In this document: piece by piece, positions 55,353 through 64,000 of the stretch
Layout of the letters: each line of letters opens with the position of its first letter
Position numbering within the stretch: the first letter of the stretch is position 1
Assembly (NCBI RefSeq): GCF_021155765.1
Contig: NC_060118.1
Span: forward strand, 4,650,001-4,714,000
Direction: 5' to 3'
Source of the DNA: Diprion similis
Lineage: Eukaryota > Arthropoda > Insecta > Hymenoptera > Diprionidae
Length of the DNA stretch: 64,000 bases
Notes under the pieces: generated by a model
Database searches by the model: none
What the model saw: the letters and a program-made list of their open reading frames with translations, nothing else
What the model was told of the DNA's origin: nothing
Program-made: the position numbers and the translations under genes

Positions 55353-58300
55353 ATGGATGATTTTGATTATACAAAAGAGATTCATCAGAGTCCGTCGCTA
55401 AAAATGTTAATCTCATTTGCCGAGAGGGAGTTTCATAGAGAATTCTTCAAGCCACCAACATACGCTGTTTATGCGCCGGGCTGTGTTAATTTATGTGGTG
55501 AAAACGAAGATTTTAACGATGGAAAAATTCTGTCTATGGTACGAAGTGCTATGTTTGTAAAGTAACATTTATATAGAATTATCTTATCCCACACAATCAG
55601 AATTTAAATTGTTGAATAATTCAATAAAAATATACACTTTCGAATACAGGCCACTCAGCTTGTAACTGTGATAGTTGGGACTCGAAGAGCTACGAGCAGG
55701 GTGTGCAAGATAAAGACATTGTTGCAAGAAAAGGGTGAAGATAATTATGCCAAATTTTCTTTAAACACAAGCGGTCTTAATACGAGTAGTCAATTTACAT
55801 GGGCGAATTACGTAAAAGCTGTTATACGCAATTTCAGAGTTTCCAAAGGTTCGAAAATATCAGAAGCCCATTAAGCGATACATTCTTTACTAAATCTCAG
55901 ATCTTGTTTCAAGCACCATCATGAAAAAAAAGTGAAATTCGTTTTTACAAGTTATCATTACCCTTTCCTTATGTGCACTGTTTTGAAGCACGAGTAATGA
56001 TGACTGTTTCAATAATTTTGTACAATGATTGTTTATTGGTAATTTCTGGACTACTGCTATTATCATAAAAAGTCACGTGCACATGATTAATAACTTTTTC
56101 AGAATATATTCCTGGATTTAAAGCGCTGATAATATCCAGCATACCAATAAAACGTGGGCTAGGAAGCAGCTCAGCTTTAACAGTTGCTATGTACACGTTG
56201 CTAGAAGCAATTACCAAAGTGTATACGACGAACACATTAGAGAAATCAATTGCATGCCAACTAGCAGAAAAAATCGCTACATCGGTTTCTTGCGGTATTT
56301 GGAAAACTCTGCTTCCTATTGTCGGTATCGAAGGGAAAATAATGGAATTTGACTCAAGATTGCTTCAAATCCAAGAGCACAATTGGAGCCCATTGGATAT
56401 CGATTTGATTTTAATAAATTCGACTGAGGATGGTATCGACACTTTGATGTATCAGAAGCATTTGAATCAGTGCAGAGAAGTTGCCTTTGCACTAAATCTA
56501 ATAAGCCTAAGGGACGCTACTATCCCTAAGCTTGCAACGATTGGACAACTATTCTCATCCGCAGCACTGAAAGGCGCACATCACGTTATTAATGAAAATA
56601 ATAGAGTGACCAGAGCAGGGAGGCTAATAGACCAATGCCATTGGAAAAAACTAGGTTCCGTAATCAGCACATGACATAGCATGTTAATTATATTTGTAAT
56701 AATTCCGTTAAATTCTAATGGCTGAGCATTAATGGTCAATGTTGAAGATTCACAAAGAACATGTCTTGGTGGAGTGAATTCGTATGATTTGCCACAAGAA
56801 TCGTGATTTTTTTAAGGAAGTTGGAACCTAATAGTCATTTTTGATTATGATCTTTCGTAAGTGTCATGGTTTTTCGTACAGAGTTATAGAACGGCTGACC
56901 TTGTTGTGATCGTTTTTCGTGCATCAACCGTTGAAGCACATATAACTTGTGAACTACCGTAGAATTCTTAGTCGTGAGAAACATTTAAATGCTTGTGTTA
57001 TTTTTAAATCTGTCTTATGTCAAAAATGTCCAACAGATTCTCTAATCCGCCTTAATTGCAGACATACTATATGGTAGATACATATTTTGAGTAAGTTTTC
57101 AAATTTAAATCGCAATTGTGAATTTGTAGAATCCATGCCATTTCTTCATTTCTGCGTCAAATGAAAATATGTTGGAGTGTTTTTGTTCAGAATTGTGTAT
57201 AGAATGGGGCTGGTAAACCCTTTTTCATGGTAATTGAGATACGTGGATTTTGATATGTGGAGGTGTATAAGTCACCGGGGAAATCGAACAGGGCACCTCC
57301 CTAAACATTCGTAATCTTACAGAGCAGCATTACTAGAAATTGATATATTTCTGCGAAATTTTATGAAAAACTATTCGTCGAGTTTCAGTTCAATTTACTG
57401 CAGAAGTTGATTTTTTATTCTTTGTAGGTGGTTGTAATTTTTCCTAATATTTCGTTGTTGAACAATTTCTACGAAAACTCTATAAAGAACAACGATTTCT
57501 TACGAAAAACAACGGTTATCAACAATTTTTTGTTTGTGCACGTTTTCATAGAATACCTTAAAAAATATTTTCACCGGGACGATCTCGATCTAATACGGCT
57601 GATATCTTCACGAGCACTAATCATCTGAGAATTTTCCACAAGCAATGTGAAGAGATCGTACTGAGAAATCCTGCATGGAGAAAAATTATCCAGATTTTAG
57701 ATACAGAATTTTTATGGGGAATGTTAATGTTTCCAGAGAATCTTACCTTAATTTTCACTGTGGTACCTATAATGACTAATTTTTTTTCTGGCTCTTAGGA
57801 AGTCTAATGAGGAAGAGTCACCGTTCAATGAGAGATAACTTTGGATCATCATCGTCTCAAATTGAACGCATAATGGGTATGATACATAATATTCACGGCG
57901 TTTACGGAGCTAGAATTGTCGGCCGAGATTTTGGCACTATTATTCTTGTCATGGTGAGTCTTGTCCGAAAAGGCCAAAATGTGAAAAACGAGCATTTTGA
58001 CCATTCCTCTCGGCATCAGAGTAATAACAATGATAGGAATAATAATAATAATAATTTCGAACTTTACAATCCAATATCGGATTATCATTGCCCTATAAGG
58101 TACACAGGCAGGCTATAAGAACGATGGTGAATGCTTTGCGCAATGGTGCCCCATGTCAAGAGTACCAAGTTGTAAAACCGTCGTCCGGTTCCAGAATTTT
58201 ATACGTAGACACAAACGAGCAGCTTTTGCCAATTGTAAGCAGGAAGAGAAGATTTGAGAAAAGCTTTACACCTGTGAATGAAACTTATACAAAAAATTGA
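55353..58300 (+). CDS. Galactokinase-like (GHMP-fold) protein lacking catalytic residues: probable pseudokinase
   Basis: Galactokinase phosphorylates galactose at C1 in the Leloir pathway. The exons are 55,353-55,538, 55,650-55,848, 56,103-56,654, 57,799-57,953 and 58,100-58,300, joining in phase to 430 residues (human GALK1 has 392). Overall similarity is clear: AEREFHREF, WANYVKAVI, IPGFKALIISSIPI, LMRKSHRSMRDNF and GVYGARI all sit where galactokinase has its counterparts. Each signature is altered, however. The GALK motif APGRVNLIGEHTDYN reads APGCVNLCGENEDFN (residues 41-55), so the catalytic Arg (R37 in human) is Cys44. GGGLSSS reads KRGLGSSS (145-152). GIMDQF reads GIWKTL (193-198), so the catalytic Asp (D186) is Lys196. 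GGGFGG reads GRDFGT (354-359). Exon 5 could instead begin at 58,112. Reading through the intron-4 donor (GTGAGT) would give an Asn-rich tail and an early stop. AATAAA follows the stop at 58,317. An inactive sensor-like protein or a recent pseudogene are both possible. Confidence 0.85.
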
Positions 58301-58316
58301 TATTAAATATGGTTGA

Positions 58317-58322
58317 AATAAA
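58317..58322 (+). terminator. Polyadenylation signal for the galactokinase-like gene
   Basis: AATAAA lies 17 bases after the stop codon. Its presence suggests that the gene retains a working 3' end. Confidence 0.5.
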
Positions 58323-59077
58323 ATTTTCTTCACATGGCATATTTGTGCCAAAATTACTTGTCTCAAGAAATACGGGTATCATAACAGGTGAAAACAGAAC
58401 GCGAAGTAATCTGTATACATGGTAATTTATTTGTTTTCGATTACCTATAAAAGTATACATTTTATAGGCATACTATTCAATAAAAATAATGTCAATAATG
58501 ATATTTGACTAGAAAATGTAAAAAAAATTTTTTAATTAAATAACAATGGTTAAAACACCAGTAAGATACTTAAAATATATACATCTCATACAGTATCAAT
58601 TGAGTAGATATAAAAAATCAAATCGTATGTGAACAATGGTATATGGATAATGTTTGTGATTTTTGAATATGAGTAATTTAAGTACTGATTGTGGAATACT
58701 TTTATAGCGCTTTCCCCATCACATAATATAGAATCATTCTTGGTAAAGCGATACTAATAGAATTACCATAATCTATCTATCCGTGACCCTTATATCATAT
58801 CGTATAGGAAATAAAATTACAAATAATTATAAATAACTAAATAGAAGTATTTAAAATTCGCATGGTGCTCACTTAGATAATTAAAAACCTAAAAAACGAC
58901 ACATAAAATGATTGTTATTCACCATTATCCTGTGACAAATACTACAGCGCCCATCAATCATACACGTGAAAAACATTTTCTTCCAAGTAGTCTTCCATTC
59001 AGAGCTATTCTTCTTTTCTTATTAATCTTCTTTTTATATCACTACTTGTTATAAATGAATATTGGAATTAGCGTTAG
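58323..59077. other. Convergent intergenic region
   Basis: AT-rich DNA between two genes that converge tail-to-tail; it should contain the 3' untranslated region of the minus-strand gene. No further feature was seen. Confidence 0.45.
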
Positions 59078-62059
59078 CTAAACTAGGACCCAATCCTCTT
59101 CCTCTATGCTCGACGGTGTAATAAATTCTTTTGAGAGAGCTGAAAACATTGATTATACAATATATTGTAATAATATAATGCTAAATATTAGATGAAGTTA
59201 TGCACGAAAAATATTTTTATTGGATATTCATAATTTTTTACATACTATCACAATGGGATGAAACACACGAATGTAAAATTCCGTCTGATCTAAGTATTAA
59301 ATATCATAATAATGCAGGTATCTCGAGAACAATAGAATTTACAGATTTGAAAGACTGCAGATTTTCATATCTCGTTGCACACTATAACAGGTAAAAATTA
59401 CACGCAAATCAAACTTGTACTAATGGATCCCATGTTGGAAATTCAAAAGTAATTCACATATATATATATTTCATAACATTCATGTACTCACCATTAAATT
59501 GAGTTTCCAACTCGTGATTTTTTTCTTTATGCGCAGATGACCCAGAGTTGAAGTCAACTTCGTCTATTCCATGTGTTTTATGAGTTTGGTTAGATTTTTG
59601 TTGCAATAATTGTTTGGTACATTCTCCTAGGTCTTGCAACTTTTTCAATTCTGTGGTATAACTTTCATCTTCCTCGTCAATTGATTCAGTATCTGGATTA
59701 TCGTTGTAGTCTGTTATTATATGGTTCAATGATTCATTTGAACTGACAGTACAATCAATTTCTACTCGTATGCCATTGAAGTTTTCTGAGTCAGTGACGT
59801 TTTCTGAAGGACTTGTGCGCTCGTCATCGCAATGGAAAACTGCTGGAGGTTGTTCTCTACCTGAGACAGCTATAGTATCGAAAAGCAAATTCTTGGTTCC
59901 TAGTTCCAAGTTGATGTCATGGCATACAGCAAAGGGAGACGACTTAATTGGCTCTACTTGATTGCTCTTCAGCAACATTTTATCAAGAACTGTTGGTTCA
60001 GAGGAAGAATTCATGCAATCAATAGATGCTATTCCGTTCTCATTTCCATTCAAGCAGCTGCGTAGAAATTTTTTGTTTTTCCGTTCAGGAGTGAATACAA
60101 TATCTTCAAATTCCTGTTCTCCAATTTTTTGTAATATTCGCCAGCGTTCGTCTTGTGTTTTCTTCTGAATAATATCGTTCCGATTCCATGATTCGAAATC
60201 CGTGGTAACGGGCTCTTCAGTCACTTCAGTTACCAAATTCGTTTCAACGCCTAACGGAGGAATAAGCGGAATTTCTGTAGCTTCTTCCCCTTTTGTTACT
60301 GTTGTACTATCTGTGCCAACTGTAATTGTAGGCATGATGCTGCAAAATGATACAAACGTTATTTATTGCAGTATGCAAGTTAAATGAAGAAATCCACTAC
60401 TACCTCATGACGCGAATTCTTAGTTTGCTAAGAAAAATTTCTCGTATTCTCAGTGGAACCTAATTGTAAAACAACCGATTCAAAACTTGTAAAGTATTCA
60501 GAGTAGCAAGTTTTTGATGAGCAAGAAGAGCTCATAAGCATGACACAAATTGCATTGTTTTGCAAGTGTTAACTTCATTTACATTATGAACCCATTAAAA
60601 GAGTTAGCAAGTGCAAGGAAGTCGAATTATCTTCAGGACACTCAAGGTCACCAGATCAGTTTTGCAAACTTGCCAAGGGTTAAGATATATGAGTGCGTAT
60701 GAGCAGCTTCACCAATTATCTGTAAACACTCTGCGGCCAAAATTTGATTTTTCTGCAATCTTCATATCCTGCAAAAATTCGGAAAGTTTCAGACCTCCAG
60801 CACTTCTGGTTATGAAGGGAATCGATCAGTTTTTCAACTTTCACTTGTAACAGCTTCATTATTACATTCGAATTTGTATCACAGCCTTATTACGGAAAGA
60901 GAATATGATCTGAGGTGTTTACTAGGAATGGAACCCCAGGAATCGGTTTTGGGCTGGACCTTCAGGAACTGTCCAAAAACACATTTTCATTAAAAAAGCT
61001 GCTCTTTTCCCAGCTCTAATTCAACACTTTTATCTGAAATCTTGCAATTTTTTCAAATTAAAAACTCACTTAAGGTGCCAAATATGAGTACATCATGAGA
61101 GTTGCCATGGATTCTATAAAGTACATCTGCTCTTTGTTTCAGTAAAATATTTTTAGTATGTTTACATTTTTGGCAGAATATTTTTTTGTTCTTCACATTT
61201 TTAGAATTAAACTTTGCGACAGATATAAATAAAATGAAAATATTTTACTGAGCCAAAAAAAAATTTTATACTATATAAAATCAATTGTAGCCCTTGCCAT
61301 GATTCCATTTACCGCACCTTTTCAAAAAACTCTGACCTCTTCACATATAAAAACTGCCAGATTTTACACAGAAATATCAAATTTGCGATAAACGTTAGGG
61401 AACACAAAAAAATGATTTTTTGCGAAAAAATACTTATTTGTACGGCCCCTGAGGATCCAGCCTAAAACAGATACCGTGATCTGAAAGATCAGATGTTACT
61501 ACAACGGAACCATCTTGGATTATATTTGCTTCCATGATAAGGATAGAATAAGAATTCAAATGTAAAAATGATTCTCCCTAAAGCGGAAAAAATTGATCAA
61601 TGAGTTTCTCCTGAACCACAGAAGTCTAAGACTTGCAGGATTTTGGTAGCTTAGTACGCACTACAAAATATCAAAGTGGCAGAAGAATCTAAATTTTGGC
61701 CTGTATCGTTCACAGGTAATTGGTGGACCAGTTGCCCATATTTTTAGTCAATGGCAGGGTTGTAAGGGGGTTATTAAAGAATCTATAAAGTTTGGACAAA
61801 AAATCGTAGAAGCTAAACAGGACTGTGTGTTCAAATCCCCAATTTAGTTGATCAGAATTTAATGTGCTTGGACGGACTTGATAATACTTAAATTTTTACC
61901 TTATGGACTGGATAAGGTTGCTTGGGTTCATTTTGAGAAGTGGAATAGCTGGTACAATAGAACTTTCTTTAAATTTAGATGTCAATTCCATAATTCCAGC
62001 AGCTATTGGCTTACTGATTTCTGCCAGCGACGGTAGTGGGTCTGTAGTAGTTTCCACCT
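59078..62059 (-). CDS. Unrecognised acidic protein with possible C-terminal LC3-interacting motif (5' end uncertain)
   Basis: Three minus-strand exons join in phase: 62,059-61,900 (donor AAG then GTAAAA), 60,339-59,492 (acceptor TTTTGCAG, donor GTGAGT) and 59,139-59,078 (acceptor GTTTTCAG). Together they encode at least 355 residues. The first exon is invisible as an ATG-started frame but reads PSLAEISKPIAAGIMEL and PAIPLLKMNPSNLIQSI with protein-like composition. The phase-2 split codon joins it to IMPTITVG in the next exon. The start is unknown: either the in-frame ATG at 61,991, the ATG at 60,335 or an unseen upstream exon. The protein is rich in Glu, Asp, Ser, Thr and Asn and looks mostly disordered, with one more regular stretch around QDERWRILQKIGEQEFEDI. 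The last exon gives EFITPSSIEEEDWVLV and stops. EEEDWVLV matches the LIR/AIM consensus, an acidic run followed by W-x-x-L/I/V. I do not recognise the family. Confidence 0.7.
60936..61476. mobile_element. MITE with about 32-bp imperfect inverted repeats
   Basis: The left end contains CGGTTTTGGGCTGGACC then TTCAGGAACTGTCC. The right end, read in reverse complement, contains CTGTTTTAGGCTGGATC then CTCAGGGGCCGTAC. The interior of about 470 bp is AT-rich with no long frame. It lies within the intron between exons 62,059-61,900 and 60,339-59,492 of the acidic-protein gene. The target duplication is unclear. Confidence 0.6.
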
Positions 62060-62397
62060 CTGGAACTTTAAACGTAATATACTTTAATGCGATAATGTAT
62101 CAAATTGACTAATGTATCGTTTGCAAATTGCATCTCATATCACGAGTTCAGTACTCAGTTATTTGTAGTGGATTAAATATGAGTAAAGCGTATTTGAGGT
62201 CAAAGAGTACGTGAAACACAAAATATAGCATCTTCTTGAGGTCTGTTTGACGAATTCCGGAGTTACCGTCAACGAATTTCACCCAATACTCTCAGCTCCA
62301 TATACATTATCAATCTCGACTAAAATTTATTCGAGGATACTTGTGATGGGAATAATGACTAGTATAAAGAGAGGATCATTGATGAAAAAGAAAGACT

Positions 62398-62403
62398 TTT
62401 ATT
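62398..62403 (-). terminator. Polyadenylation signal for the Myb/SANT-like gene
   Basis: The plus-strand TTTATT reads AATAAA on the minus strand, about 80 bases past the stop at 62,484. It separates this gene from the next exon at 62,059, supporting two genes rather than one. Confidence 0.45.
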
Positions 62404-62483
62404 TTTAACTTTTTTAGGTACACGAAAATTAGATTTTGAGTGGATGCAGAGGAAGTTTCAAGAGTGAAAATTTCCTACTCAAT

Positions 62484-63113
62484 TCATGTACATTGTTTGG
62501 ATATTAAAAGATTAGCAACAAGGTCCCAGTTTAAAGTTTTTTGTTCGAATAACGCCTCAAGCTCTTCCATTTTTTTTTCTCTCCGCTCATATCTAGCATC
62601 ATTAAATTCTATTTGACCTTGTTCATCCATTAAGAGATTTTTAACAAATAAAACTGGTTCCAGTCCGAAAATATTTTGATGTTTTGATTCTATCAACAAA
62701 GGACCTTCAGTATCTTCAGTATCATCTTTCGCACTACTATCTAACAGATTTAAATTATGATCGGCAGATTCCATAAATCGTGCTAGACGATCGAGATGTT
62801 TCTTTTGAGGTATTTGAAAAGTTTTTTTTCCATGCGAGTCTCGCTGTTCCGAATTTTTTAAAGCTTTACAAAGATATTGCCACTTCAACCGAGCTTTTTC
62901 AGTAGCGTTTTCACCAAAATCAAGACCTTTTTGACTACAGTGCCAAACAACATCCGACCAAATGTGTTTCTTAGTCAATTTTGACGATTTAAGAGATGCC
63001 TGAATTCCTGATGAGGTCATTACGTCGATAAAAATGTCAGTTGGATTTTGTTTTGTTACATCTGATATAACATGCTCTGAAACAGATGATATTTGCTTGA
63101 TAATACACGACAT
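62484..63113 (-). CDS. Myb/SANT-like (trihelix, MSANTD-type) DNA-binding-domain protein
   Basis: A single-exon frame of 209 residues from the ATG at 63,113. The upstream part of the open frame (to 63,224) is Ile/Tyr-rich and looks untranslated. Residues about 44-112 form a Myb/SANT-like three-helix domain: KHIWSDVVWHCSQKG, then EKARLKWQYLCKAL, with the spaced tryptophans and the KWxxL pattern of the MADF/trihelix-type domains common in insects. An acidic linker follows (KDDTEDTEGP, 129-138). A charged, probably coiled-coil C terminus follows (RYERREKKMEELEALFEQK, 174-192), suited to dimerisation. Proteins of this kind are usually transcription factors or domesticated Harbinger-transposon partners. 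No nearby transposase was seen. The domain call is from pattern only. Confidence 0.6.
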   Translation of the reverse strand: MSCIIKQISSVSEHVISDVTKQNPTDIFIDVMTSSGIQASLKSSKLTKKHIWSDVVWHCSQKGLDFGENATEKARLKWQYLCKALKNSEQRDSHGKKTFQIPQKKHLDRLARFMESADHNLNLLDSSAKDDTEDTEGPLLIESKHQNIFGLEPVLFVKNLLMDEQGQIEFNDARYERREKKMEELEALFEQKTLNWDLVANLLISKQCT

Positions 63114-64000
63114 GATTATGGAAGTACCGTTTATACTTTTAATGATATAATAATTGAAATGGAGAATAATCATTGTTAAAAATGAACAAACGACGCCATA
63201 AGCATGATGAACAAACATTTTCATTTACGTTTCAACGTTACGTAATCAAATTACGTTTTTGTTATATAGATCAGTAATTCGCAATTTCAATGAAAAATTA
63301 AAAATTGAGTGAACATAATAAAGTGTACATGGTGAGAGACAGACAATTGATTATTGATGTTTTGGTAAGACGTTTTTAGAAAATTTGAATATATATGTCA
63401 ACTCAAACAAAATTGAAGCAACACTTTTCCGACTTAAAGTGACAAACGCAAATTAATTGAAAAACTAAATACTGAATAACTTATAACACGATAAGATTTT
63501 TTGCTAGCAAAAATGGAAGCACTAAGGTATAATCAATCGACCGTACCAAATTCTATTCAGTCCTGATGAATTCCATTTAGTTCAGTGCAAGACGCAAGCT
63601 TGGTTGACTTATTGTTCTGATTACAAATCGACTCCTAATTCTATCTTTATTTTTGGAATTCATTATCAGAGTATAAAGAAAAGTACGTTCCCACATATAA
63701 TTTAAGGGCGATTTGTTTTAATCATTGGCGATGCCAAAAATCTTGTTGACTCACATTCAGAACAACATGATAATCAGTTTCAATGCAAATGAAATTTTCA
63801 GTAATACTGCTAGATTATAATTAAAGAAGTGACCAAAATATGAATTCCGAAAGGAAAAATTAATATAACTGGGAATAGGAACTTGGTAACGTGACTAAAG
63901 ACTTTTTTTTTTAACCAAATACAAAAATTTGTAAAAACGTATAAAACAATCAAGTTCAATACTATATACTTCGAGTTTCCTGAAAACCACACAAACTGCG
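63114..64000. other. AT-rich DNA at window end, no gene seen
   Basis: Probably the promoter of the Myb/SANT-like gene followed by intergenic DNA. No exon boundaries or repeats were recognised. Confidence 0.5.

Noticed and set aside
59770-60387. Three plus-strand frames opposite the acidic-protein gene
   Set aside because: The minus strand carries a 280-codon frame with consistent splice sites; these are its reverse-strand by-products.
61903-62112. Plus-strand 69-codon hydrophobic frame (start MDWIRLLGF)
   Set aside because: The opposite strand gives a better exon, with a donor and phase matching the next exon; the hydrophobic look comes from reading Glu/Lys codons backwards.
1-64000. A CRISPR array, defence system or bacterial-type operon
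   Set aside because: Genes are intron-containing animal genes on both strands. The tandem arrays seen (40,980-41,100 and the foldback arms) lack regular spacers.

Overview
This is nuclear DNA of an insect. The composition is AT-rich with many intact CpGs, and the genes are split by GT-AG introns. The conserved genes are animal ones (CIB2, misato, IMPACT, a galactokinase relative), and several small inverted-repeat transposon remnants are present. The feel is hymenopteran, possibly a sawfly or wasp, but that is a weak inference and the species cannot be fixed from the window. No viral gene, CRISPR array, operon or rRNA was seen.

Layout. Bases 1-39,450 hold almost no recognisable protein gene. 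They contain AT-rich intergenic or intronic DNA, GC/CpG-rich islands with low-complexity tracts at about 7.2-8.5, 24.2-24.9, 27.2-27.4 and 30.3-30.8 kb, dispersed repeats, foldback elements and a LINE fragment. One orphan exon candidate lies at 9,486-9,708. From 39.45 kb to the end the window is gene-dense: CIB2 (minus, 39,454-42,959), misato (minus, 45,939-50,674), IMPACT (plus, 51,312-53,983), a five-exon galactokinase-like gene with destroyed catalytic motifs (plus, 55,353-58,300), an unrecognised acidic protein ending in a possible LC3-interacting motif (minus, 59,078-62,059), and a Myb/SANT-like DNA-binding-domain protein (minus, 62,484-63,113).

Relations. Misato and IMPACT are head-to-head, 637 bp apart, over a shared promoter with three perfect TGACGTCA (CRE) palindromes. 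The galactokinase-like gene and the acidic-protein gene converge tail-to-tail. CIB2 carries a TTAA-flanked MITE in intron 1, and two more TTAA-flanked elements lie at 29.0 and 37.7 kb. The most interesting items are the galactokinase pseudoenzyme with an intact reading frame, the CRE-rich bidirectional promoter, a GC-AG intron in misato, and the group of TTAA elements. All exon models were built by hand from reading frame, splice sites and family knowledge; none was tested by alignment software.
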